Assembly: GCA_023380675.1 (NCBI GenBank)
Contig: JAMCRS010000176.1
Coordinates: 1-6,517 of the forward strand
DNA from: Chloroflexota bacterium
GTDB taxonomy: Bacteria > Chloroflexota > Anaerolineae > UBA4142
Reading direction: 5' to 3'
Length of the DNA stretch: 6,517 bases
Shown: piece after piece, positions 1-5,281 of the stretch
Layout: the number at the start of each line of letters is the position of its first letter
Position numbering within the stretch: position 1 is the stretch's first letter
Made by a program: the position numbers and the translations under genes
Notes under the pieces: model-generated
The model's database searches: none
What the model saw: only the letters and a program-made list of their open reading frames with translations
What the model was told of the DNA's origin: nothing

Positions 1-731
1 TCCGTCGAGATGCTGTACTTGGCCATCAACGAGGTGTCGGCGTGGCACTTGGCGCACAGTTGCGGCGAGTACAGCCGGAAGAGGTTCGTCGTCGGGTCGG
101 AGATGGTGTGTACGCCGTGACAGTCGACACAGGTGGGCACGTCCGGATTCGACTCGTCGAGCAGCGCCGCGCCGTGTACGCTCTGCTTGTACTGATCGTA
201 GATGGCGCTGTGGCACTTTTGGCAGGTCTGCGGGATCTTGGAGCGCGGCTGGTCCGGCGGCGTCACGTAATGAGCCGTGTGGCAGTCGACGCAGGTTGCG
301 GCGTTGCGATTTCCGGCGGCAATCAGCTTGGCGTGGATCGAGTCCTGGGTCTGCTGGGCCTCGGCGGCGTGACAGGTCTGGCACAGCGTATACATCTGCA
401 GCGTGAACGCACGTGCGTCTTGCACGGCGAGCGGAGGATGGGGATAGCCGCTGATGTTGGTGTGGCAGATGGTGCAGCGCATATTCTGCTGGCCGTGCAC
501 CGAGTGATCGAACAGGCTCGCGTCGACGTAGAGCGACAGCGTCTCGCCGCTGAGGAGTTTCATTGAGAGGTTGGAGTTGGAGTGGCACGTCAGGCAGGCC
601 TGGTTGTCGACGGGGGTCTGGCGCGCCGGGTCTTGAGGCCCGCTGGCAAACGCGACCGGCGCGCTCAGCAGCGTCATTGCCGCAACCGAGAGCGCGACGA
701 CGATCGTCCGACGTGACCAGGCTGGGTGCAT
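1..731 (-). CDS. Secreted multiheme cytochrome c, N-terminal part (C-terminus beyond the window)
   Basis: The frame is open from ATG at 731 to the window edge, giving 243 residues and no stop, so the gene is 3'-truncated by the window. Residues 1-29 form a signal peptide: Arg7-Arg8, a hydrophobic core at about 10-24, and a likely cut after AFA (27-29). Seven CxxCH c-haem sites follow: CLTCH 46, CTICH 86, CQTCH 117, CVDCH 147, CQKCH 170, CVDCH 201 and CAKCH 226. Histidines in S(V/I)H contexts (79, 133, 186) lie between the paired sites and may be distal haem ligands. The pattern fits the cytochrome c3 / doubled-CxxCH families, which carry electrons in the periplasm or at the cell surface. The start is supported by GGAG at 741-738, six bases upstream. 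The redox partner is not visible. The gene is divergent from the iron permease. The family call is firm; the specific role is unknown. Confidence 0.93.
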   Translation of the reverse strand, partial: MHPAWSRRTIVVALSVAAMTLLSAPVAFASGPQDPARQTPVDNQACLTCHSNSNLSMKLLSGETLSLYVDASLFDHSVHGQQNMRCTICHTNISGYPHPPLAVQDARAFTLQMYTLCQTCHAAEAQQTQDSIHAKLIAAGNRNAATCVDCHTAHYVTPPDQPRSKIPQTCQKCHSAIYDQYKQSVHGAALLDESNPDVPTCVDCHGVHTISDPTTNLFRLYSPQLCAKCHADTSLMAKYSIST

Positions 732-737
732 CCGCGA

Positions 738-741
738 CTCC
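738..741 (-). promoter_or_regulatory. Ribosome binding site of the multiheme cytochrome
   Basis: GGAG on the minus strand lies six bases upstream of the ATG at 731-729. It fixes this start, which is also the one that gives a complete signal peptide. Confidence 0.7.
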
Positions 742-812
742 GTTACGTCTTCAACGGCTTTACGCGCCGAACGAGCGGGGGGGGGCGACGGAAGATTCGG
801 CAGAAAACGCGA

Positions 813-1016
813 CGGCGCGTCAAGACTTGCATTTCTACAAGTGAAACCGCGCCGGCCGGGCGCGCGGCAGAGGACCGTGCTAGAGCACGCGACCGCCGGG
901 TACCTATCAGGGCCGGCGGCCGCTTTGTAGCTGTGGAACGGCGAGTCCGTTCGTTTCTAGTTCCGACCTGGCTCAGAGGATTGGCGGCGCCGCGTCGCAC
1001 TTTCTCGGCGCGCCAA
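813..1016 (-). other. Stem-loop-rich part of the divergent intergenic region; possible structured leader of the cytochrome
   Basis: No convincing gene lies in 732-1144; the short open frames there have arginine-rich compositions typical of GC-rich noncoding DNA. Five stem-loops follow one another. (a) 813-819 pairs with 848-854 (7 bp), with an inner 5-bp stem 825-829/838-842. (b) 876-881 pairs with 884-889. (c) 893-899 pairs with 913-919 (7 GC-rich bp). (d) 936-941 pairs with 947-952 (6 bp, 5-base loop). (e) 981-986 plus 988-992 pair with 1006-1016: 11 bp with one bulged G at 987. None is followed by a T-run on either strand, so they are not intrinsic terminators. I placed the region on the minus strand because transcription towards the cytochrome would include it in the 5' leader. 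It matched none of the riboswitch consensus sequences I compared by eye (cobalamin, GEMM, THF, SAH). GC-rich DNA forms such stems easily. Confidence 0.35.
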
Positions 1017-1084
1017 ACCAAAACGTAAACCCGCGACTCTGCTCGAACAAGGGCGCGGCCGGGTCGAAAATCGCCGATGCCAAA

Positions 1085-1090
1085 ATTATA
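1085..1090 (-). promoter_or_regulatory. Possible -10 element (TATAAT) for the cytochrome gene
   Basis: A perfect TATAAT is read on the minus strand at 1090-1085, inside an AT-rich stretch. No good -35 hexamer lies 16-18 bases upstream: the hexamer at 17-base spacing is CGCTAG, and there is no TG extension. If used, it would give a leader of roughly 345 bases containing all the stem-loops at 813-1016. Weak support. Confidence 0.25.
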
Positions 1091-1122
1091 CGAGCAAATT
1101 CAAGGCCCTAGCGCAAGAGTTT

Positions 1123-1135
1123 CGTAAGAATTACG
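1123..1135. promoter_or_regulatory. Perfect 13-bp dyad CGTAA-N3-TTACG upstream of the permease promoter
   Basis: CGTAA (1123-1127) and TTACG (1131-1135) are exact inverted repeats around GAA. The dyad ends nine bases before the -35 box at 1145, so its centre is near -51 relative to a start at about 1180. That is a usual place for a regulator binding site. No known family is recognised, and a dyad of this size can arise by chance. Confidence 0.3.
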
Positions 1136-1144
1136 TGATTTTAA

Positions 1145-1173
1145 TTGACACACGGGATTAGTTACCCTATACT
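1145..1173 (+). promoter_or_regulatory. Sigma70-type promoter of the FTR1 permease gene
   Basis: A perfect -35 box TTGACA (1145-1150), a 17-base spacer and a -10 box TATACT (1168-1173, five of six consensus bases) form a near-ideal promoter. Transcription should start near 1180, leaving a leader of about 90 bases before the ATG at 1270. It lies in the AT-rich part of an otherwise GC-rich intergenic region and points at the permease. Confidence 0.75.
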
Positions 1174-1189
1174 AACGCGGCCAGTTAGG
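1157..1189. promoter_or_regulatory. Candidate operator: TTAGT/ACTAA dyad and a further GTTAG half-site over the -10 box
   Basis: TTAGT (1158-1162) and ACTAA (1171-1175) form an inverted repeat with an 8-base centre that covers the -10 box. CTAAC (1172-1176) makes a second inverted repeat with GTTAG (1184-1188). There are thus three GTTAG-like half-sites with alternating orientation about 13-14 bases apart. TTAG/CTAA arms resemble the iron box of DtxR/IdeR repressors (TTAGGTTAG-S-CTAACCTAA), but alignment needs a one-base gap. Its position would let a bound protein block RNA polymerase, and the downstream gene is an iron permease, so iron-dependent repression is plausible but inferred. Confidence 0.35.
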
Positions 1190-1257
1190 ACAGTATTACT
1201 CCAAAGTCCACGCCGACCGTTTTGTCCCACTGCGACTTGGTTCCCCGATCATTATTT

Positions 1258-1264
1258 GAGGAGG
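1258..1264 (+). promoter_or_regulatory. Strong ribosome binding site of the FTR1 permease
   Basis: GAGGAGG lies five bases before the ATG at 1270. It decides the start against an in-frame ATG 48 bases upstream at 1222, which lacks such a site and would put this Shine-Dalgarno inside the coding region. Confidence 0.85.
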
Positions 1265-1269
1265 TCGTC

Positions 1270-2280
1270 ATGTCCACAATCGTGCGCTCGCTCGACAAGT
1301 CCGCGCGTGTGCTCGTTATCCTGGCGAGTCTCGTTCTCGCCGGCGTTCTCGTATGGCAAGGGATCACTTCGAGCGGCGCCCCGGACCCCACTGCGGCCCA
1401 CATCGGCGAGCAAGCGGCAGTGGTCGACACGGCGATTCTGGTATTTCGGGAAGGGTTGGAGTGCATTCTCGTTCTCGCGGCGATCACCGCCAGCTTTGTC
1501 GGTGCGAACCAGCTTTACCGCCGGCCGGTAGCGCTCGGAGCCGGCTTGGGAAGCGCCGCCACGATCGCGACATGGTTTATCGCGATCGCAGTGCTCGACC
1601 GGATCGACGCGCCGGCGCTCGATCTCCAGGCCGCCACCGGCCTGCTCGCCGTCGTGGTCTTGCTGGTCGTCATGAATTGGTTCTTTCACCGGGTTTACTG
1701 GACCGGCTGGATTTCGATGCACAATCGCCGCAGACGCGAACTGGTCGCGCAGGTGAACGCCGGCGGCGCGATGGGTGCCAACGTCATGCGTGGATTCGCG
1801 CTGCTCGGATTCGCCTCGGTCTACCGCGAAGGGGTCGAAGTCGTGCTTTTTCTCCAGTCGATTCGACTTCAGGTCGGTTCGACCATAGTGCTGGCGGGGG
1901 TGGCGCTCGGACTTACATTCACCGCGGTCGTCGGCGTACTGACGTTCGCCGCGCACCACCGGCTTCCTTACAAGCGAATGCTCGTCTTGACCGGCGTCAT
2001 GCTAGGAGTGGTGTTGGTCGTGATGGTGGGGGAAAGCGTCCAGGAAATGCAGCTGGCGGGCTGGCTCCGGACGACGCCGATAGCGCTGCCGATCCCGGAC
2101 TGGATGGGGTTGTGGTTCGCCATCTTCCCGAACGTCGAAAACCTCGTCGCGCAATTCCTTGCGGCGCTCGTCGTGCTGGGGTCGTATTTTGCCGCTCAGT
2201 ATCTGCTGGTCTGGCGGCCTCGCCGGCGCGGCGAAACGCCCGCGGAACGCGCCGCAGACCCGCCCACGGTGCCGGCTTAG
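1270..2280 (+). CDS. FTR1-family high-affinity iron permease
   Basis: The protein has 336 residues and should import iron across the inner membrane. Both signature motifs of the FTR1/EfeU family are present: REGLE at 60-64 in the first core helix and REGVE at 186-190 in the fourth; these glutamates bind iron in characterised members. Hydrophobic segments lie at about 12-32, 49-78, 86-109, 119-139, 168-198, 202-226, 236-254 and 296-315, that is, an extra N-terminal helix followed by the seven expected for FTR1. The FPNVENLVAQ stretch at 286-295 also fits the family's C-terminal region. The tail after 316 is charged and cytoplasmic-like. No EfeO, EfeB, multicopper oxidase or other FTR1 partner is in the window; the only neighbour that could act in iron redox chemistry is the divergent cytochrome. 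It has its own promoter at 1145-1173 and ends at the shared terminator. The family is confident; direction and exact substrate are inferred. Confidence 0.9.
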   Translation: MSTIVRSLDKSARVLVILASLVLAGVLVWQGITSSGAPDPTAAHIGEQAAVVDTAILVFREGLECILVLAAITASFVGANQLYRRPVALGAGLGSAATIATWFIAIAVLDRIDAPALDLQAATGLLAVVVLLVVMNWFFHRVYWTGWISMHNRRRRELVAQVNAGGAMGANVMRGFALLGFASVYREGVEVVLFLQSIRLQVGSTIVLAGVALGLTFTAVVGVLTFAAHHRLPYKRMLVLTGVMLGVVLVVMVGESVQEMQLAGWLRTTPIALPIPDWMGLWFAIFPNVENLVAQFLAALVVLGSYFAAQYLLVWRPRRRGETPAERAADPPTVPA

Positions 2281-2346
2281 CGGGGCGCCGATCCTGGTCG
2301 TCGCAACGCCCGGCAATACCCGATATTGAAGACCCCTTGGAAAAAC

Positions 2347-2380
2347 ACGAGAGCCACGCGCACGTGCGCGTGGCTCTCGT
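2347..2380. terminator. Perfect 34-bp palindrome, bidirectional intrinsic terminator
   Basis: Every base from 2347 to 2363 pairs with its partner in 2364-2380, with the centre between 2363 and 2364 (core CGCGCACGTGCGCG). It sits between the converging ends of the permease (2280) and the MT II gene (2399). On the minus strand the stem is followed by GTTTTT (2346-2341), a good uridine tract. On the plus strand it is followed by TTG and then a looser T-rich stretch. It therefore probably ends both transcripts, more strongly for the methyltransferase operon. Confidence 0.85.
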
Positions 2381-2398
2381 TTGTCTTTCGGCTATTCG

Positions 2399-3262
2399 TC
2401 ATGCGGCCGTCGTGGTCTGCGTCTGCCGCACGTGGTGCATGTAACGTCGAGTGCGCCGGTCGCGTCCCAGGAAAACGTCGGCCATGAAAAGGGCCGAACG
2501 AAGCTGAGCGTTGGTGGGGTCCGTGATCGGCATATTCATTCCCATCACTACCGCCGTAATGAGAAAGGCGGCGTTGATCGTCGGACGAACCGGCATTCCA
2601 AAGCTGACGTTGCTCGCGCCGCCGGTGATGTTGGCTCCGGGCAAGTCCGCCCGCAGCCGCCGTACCGTCTCCAGCGCGACCCACGCGGCCTGATCGTCTG
2701 CGCCGACGGTCATTACGATCGGATCGAAAAAGACGTCCTCTTCCTTCACGCCGGCGCGCACCGCCGCCTCGAGGACTTGATTCGCGATCTTGACGCGATC
2801 GCCGGCTTGCGACGGGATGCCTTGCTCTCCCATGCAGAGGACGATGACCGGGACGCCGCGTTCGGCGACGATCGACAGGTTCTCGGCGAGCATCTTTTTC
2901 TCGCCGCCGATCGAGTTGACGAGCGGCCGCCCGGGGCAGACCTCCAGCGCCGCCCTCAGCGCGGCCGGCTCGCGCGTGTCGATGGAGAGCGGCGCGTCGA
3001 CCGCCGCCGCGATCACGCGCACCGCTTCCGGCAGCAGCGCCGCCTCGTCGATCCCTTTGCCTCCCACGTTCACGTCGATCACATCGGCGCCGGCCTCGGC
3101 TTGGCGTTTGGCCTCGCCGGCAACATAGTCCCAATCGCGGTCGAGCAGCGCCTGTCGCAGCTTGCTTCTGCCGCTCGGATTGATGCGCTCGCCGATGATT
3201 CGGGAGGGACCGTCCGGCGCGATCTGTACCGGCGCGCCCGTCCCCTGCAGCGTCGTCGTCAC
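2399..3262 (-). CDS. Pterin-binding corrinoid methyltransferase (MT II, AcsE/MtvA-like)
   Basis: This 287-residue protein is a TIM-barrel of the dihydropteroate synthase-like family, close to methyltetrahydrofolate:corrinoid methyltransferases (AcsE of the Wood-Ljungdahl pathway, MT II of O-demethylases, the pterin domain of MetH). Visible family motifs are ERINPSGR (25-32), AGADVIDVNVG (57-67), PLSIDT (91-96), LVNSIGGE (114-121), FFDP (178-181) and GGASNVSFGMP (214-224). The SN of the last motif probably corresponds to the AcsE asparagine that contacts N5 of the folate. It should exchange a methyl group between the corrinoid protein and tetrahydrofolate or a related pterin in the cytoplasm. 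The start is GTG at 3262; its GTGA overlaps the stop of the upstream gene by four bases, with AAGGTG (3273-3268) five bases before it, which indicates translational coupling. It is the last gene of the operon and ends 18 bases before the terminator palindrome. Context favours MT II over the acetyl-CoA pathway enzyme. Confidence 0.88.
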   Translation of the reverse strand: MTTTLQGTGAPVQIAPDGPSRIIGERINPSGRSKLRQALLDRDWDYVAGEAKRQAEAGADVIDVNVGGKGIDEAALLPEAVRVIAAAVDAPLSIDTREPAALRAALEVCPGRPLVNSIGGEKKMLAENLSIVAERGVPVIVLCMGEQGIPSQAGDRVKIANQVLEAAVRAGVKEEDVFFDPIVMTVGADDQAAWVALETVRRLRADLPGANITGGASNVSFGMPVRPTINAAFLITAVVMGMNMPITDPTNAQLRSALFMADVFLGRDRRTRRYMHHVRQTQTTTAA

Positions 3263-4569
3263 GCAAACACCTTGCGCTCCGGTGTTCGCTCACGCGCTTT
3301 GCAAATGACCTCCGCCTCGGGCTGGTCCTTGAGCCACTCGTCGAACGGAGCGAACGCGGGGGTCTCAATCTTGGTCTTGGACAGGTCCCGCGCGATCGGA
3401 TATCGTCCCAGCACGTGCGTCGCGTGGACCGCCGCGTGGATGTTGACCGGCGGCGTGTCCGCCGGGACGTTGCCGATGAAAAAGACCGTCCGCCCGTCCC
3501 GGCCCAGGATGTCGATCCATTCGCCGATCTTGTCTACGATCTGATCGACCGTGCTGTCGCGCATGAACCGGCCGTTGAGCGACGCGTAGACGGGCAGCTT
3601 GCGTCCGCCTTTGCCGCTTGCGACGGCAAATTCCTGCAGCCATCGCATGTTCCAGTCCTGCGTTCTCCCCATGGCAGAGAGAGCGACGTCGAGCGGGAAG
3701 GTTTTGCGGGCGATCGCCCAGCACTTGAACATCATCTCTTTGTTGAACTTGGCGGGGTCTTCCTCGCAGTAGTCGGCCGCCGCCAGCCCGGCCGATACCG
3801 TCATACCCAGCTCCTTCTTGCCGCGCTCCTGCATCCGCTTGGCGGAGGGCATGATCCACTCTTCCACCATCTCGGGCGTCAGGTTCGGAAAGGCCGCCCA
3901 GGCGTCTGCGCCGCTGGATTGTTTGACGCCCCGCTGCTGCGCCTGCGCCTTGAGGTACGGGAAGATAGCCTGGTTCTCCGCCCAGTCGAAGAGTTCCGCC
4001 GCATAAACCTTGTCCCGTTTCAGCGCCCGCACCGCCTTCGGGTAACCCATCGCCTGGCACAGGAGGCTGAAGGGCGAGCAGAAAAACCCCATCGCGAACG
4101 GCCCCGATGCCTTTTCGCAGATCAGCCGCGCCATCTCCACGCCGATGGGGATGCGGCCCTTGGAGGGATCGAGGGCGCCGACCTTGTCCAGGTCGGTCTT
4201 GTCGGCGATGAGCGGCGAGCTGGTGTCGACCGTGGGCATCGCGCAGTCGCTGTACACCATCTTGGCGCCCAACGCTTCCACTTCAAAGTTGTAGGCATCG
4301 GGGATGATCGTGTACGAGTCGAAGCCGTACCATCGCTCCACCGCGACCTGCACGTTCACCAGCAGCTCGGCGTCCCAATAGTACTTGCGGGCCGGCACTC
4401 GCGCGACCGTCATGGCGTGGTCGTGGATCTGGGGTCCCATGAAAGGTATGGTGTCCCCATGCGTGCCGAGCATCGTCGCAAAGATGCGTGCGGTGGGACT
4501 AGGCCGGCCGATGCGTAGGCCGTTGCCGTAGAGAATTCCATAGAGAATGTCTAAAGTCGGGTTAGCCAT
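3259..4569 (-). CDS. URO-D-fold methyltransferase, substrate:corrinoid (MT I candidate)
   Basis: This 436-residue protein belongs to the uroporphyrinogen decarboxylase superfamily, which includes MtaA, MtbA and MT I enzymes of O-demethylases. Family-like features are the early segment with YYWDAELLVNVQVAVERWYG (63-82, ending GFD at 82-84), EVEALGAK (96-103), a GPFAMGFFCSPFSLLCQAMG stretch (156-175) and a late FFIGNVP (363-369). Lying directly after the corrinoid protein gene and before MT II, it is best read as the enzyme that demethylates the primary substrate and methylates Co(I). The usual zinc signature His-x-Cys is absent: the equivalent strand after KKELG (251-255) reads MTVSAGLAAADYC. 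Glutamates 233, 248 and 269 are spaced x14 and x20. The ATG at 4569 has AGGAG (4582-4578) eight bases upstream and lies 3 bases after the previous stop. The substrate (methoxylated aromatic, methylamine or other) cannot be told from sequence. True haem-pathway HemE is unlikely given length and context. Confidence 0.82.
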   Translation of the reverse strand: MANPTLDILYGILYGNGLRIGRPSPTARIFATMLGTHGDTIPFMGPQIHDHAMTVARVPARKYYWDAELLVNVQVAVERWYGFDSYTIIPDAYNFEVEALGAKMVYSDCAMPTVDTSSPLIADKTDLDKVGALDPSKGRIPIGVEMARLICEKASGPFAMGFFCSPFSLLCQAMGYPKAVRALKRDKVYAAELFDWAENQAIFPYLKAQAQQRGVKQSSGADAWAAFPNLTPEMVEEWIMPSAKRMQERGKKELGMTVSAGLAAADYCEEDPAKFNKEMMFKCWAIARKTFPLDVALSAMGRTQDWNMRWLQEFAVASGKGGRKLPVYASLNGRFMRDSTVDQIVDKIGEWIDILGRDGRTVFFIGNVPADTPPVNIHAAVHATHVLGRYPIARDLSKTKIETPAFAPFDEWLKDQPEAEVICKARERTPERKVFA

Positions 4570-4572
4570 CGC

Positions 4573-5217
4573 TCACGCTCCTACCAGACTGAGTGCCTTT
4601 TGGGTGGCATCGAGTGCATCCTTGCCCCAGGCATCCGCGCCCACCTCGTCGGCAAATTCCTGGCTCGTGGGCACGCCGCCGACCATCACCTTGAGGTTCT
4701 TGCGCAAGCCCTGCCGGTCGAGCTCGCCGATGATCTCTTTCATCTGAAGCATGGTGGTCGTCATGTACGCGCCCATGCCGACGATGTTCGGCTGGTGCTC
4801 TTTGACCGCCGCGGCGAATTTCGCCAACGGCACGTTGATGCCCAGGTCGACCACTTGAAAGCCGGCCGAGCTCAGCATCGCGATCACCAGGCTCTTGCCC
4901 AGATCGTGCATGTCGCCTTCGACGACGCCGATCACGATCGTGCCGCGCGACTGCCCTCCCTGCGCCTTCTTCAGCGGCGGCTCCAGCGGCAGCATGGCGG
5001 CTTTGAACGCCTCCGCCGACAGAATCACGTCCGGCAAAAAATACTTGTTGGCTTTCCACAGCTCGCCGGCCGTCGTGATCCCGGCGACGACGCCCTTGTG
5101 GAGAATGTCCAGTGGCGGCAGCCCCGCGGCCAGCGCCTCGCCCACGAGTTGGCCGGCCGCCGCGTCCTCGCCTTCGGACACCGCTCTGCTGATGGCCTGA
5201 TACTTGTCTTCTGCCAT
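4573..5217 (-). CDS. Corrinoid (B12-binding) protein of the methyltransferase system
   Basis: This 214-residue protein matches the length and two-domain plan of MtaC/MtbC/MtvC-type corrinoid proteins: an N-terminal helical cap (about 1-85) and a Rossmann-like B12 domain (about 92-214). The lower cobalt ligand motif is E-G-D102-M-H104-D-L-G107, with His104 the expected ligand. The spacing of the family signature DxHxxG-x41-SxL-x28-GG is kept exactly, with GG at 180-181, but the SxL position (149-151) reads GAY. It carries the methyl group between MT I and MT II in the cytoplasm. I chose the ATG at 5217 because AAGGAGG lies at 5235-5229 (11-base spacer). The frame also extends to a TTG at 5265, but the extra 16 residues would overrun this ribosome site. 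It lies 64 bases after the activator gene, with a small hairpin between them, and 3 bases before MT I. Confidence 0.9.
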   Translation of the reverse strand: MAEDKYQAISRAVSEGEDAAAGQLVGEALAAGLPPLDILHKGVVAGITTAGELWKANKYFLPDVILSAEAFKAAMLPLEPPLKKAQGGQSRGTIVIGVVEGDMHDLGKSLVIAMLSSAGFQVVDLGINVPLAKFAAAVKEHQPNIVGMGAYMTTTMLQMKEIIGELDRQGLRKNLKVMVGGVPTSQEFADEVGADAWGKDALDATQKALSLVGA

Positions 5218-5228
5218 TGTCTGTTCTT

Positions 5229-5235
5229 CCTCCTT
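5229..5235 (-). promoter_or_regulatory. Ribosome binding site of the corrinoid protein
   Basis: AAGGAGG on the minus strand lies 11 bases upstream of the ATG at 5217. The spacing is slightly long but the match is full. It supports the 214-residue form over the longer TTG-initiated frame. Confidence 0.7.
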
Positions 5236-5241
5236 GAAGGG

Positions 5242-5260
5242 TGTGAGCGTCCGGCTCACA
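5242..5260 (-). other. Small hairpin between the activator and corrinoid protein genes
   Basis: TGTGAGC and GCTCACA form a perfect 7-bp stem (5242-5248 with 5254-5260) around a 5-base loop, just upstream of the corrinoid protein's ribosome site. No T-run follows, so it is not a classic terminator. It may mark mRNA processing or protection that lets the carrier protein be made in larger amounts than the activator; that role is inference. Confidence 0.4.
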
Positions 5261-5281
5261 GCCAATGTCCACGCCCGCCGG

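Noticed and set aside
42..844. Plus-strand frames opposite the cytochrome
   Set aside because: The minus strand holds seven CxxCH motifs and a signal peptide in one uninterrupted frame; the plus frames are shadows.
893..919. GC-rich hairpin considered as an intrinsic terminator
   Set aside because: No T-tract follows on either strand and no gene ends nearby.
732..1144. Possible SRP RNA, tmRNA, cobalamin or GEMM riboswitch in the intergenic region
   Set aside because: Short resemblances such as CCAGGTCGGAA exist on the minus strand, but the surrounding conserved elements of these RNAs are missing.
1222..1269. Upstream ATG giving the permease 16 more residues
   Set aside because: The extension would place the strong GAGGAGG site inside the coding sequence, and no comparable site precedes 1222.
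1353..2444. Alternative plus-strand frame within the permease, running through the palindrome
   Set aside because: The permease frame has two REGxE motifs and a strong ribosome site; the alternative is Arg-rich and motif-free.
2277..3368. Minus-strand frame of 363 codons overlapping MT II in another frame
   Set aside because: It has low-complexity Arg/Gly composition and crosses the terminator palindrome; the overlapping MT II frame has conserved pterin-binding motifs.
2381..3544. Long plus-strand open frame of 387 codons opposite the MT II and MT I genes
   Set aside because: It is antisense to two genes with clear family motifs, and its translation is Arg/Ala/Asp-rich without recognisable motifs, as expected of a GC-rich shadow frame.
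3415..4518. Plus-strand open frame of 367 codons opposite MT I
   Set aside because: It mirrors the codon structure of MT I on the other strand, has no domain signature, and no ribosome site was evident.
5218..5265. TTG-initiated 16-residue N-terminal extension of the corrinoid protein
   Set aside because: TTG is a rare start, and the full AAGGAGG site lies inside the extension and serves the ATG at 5217.
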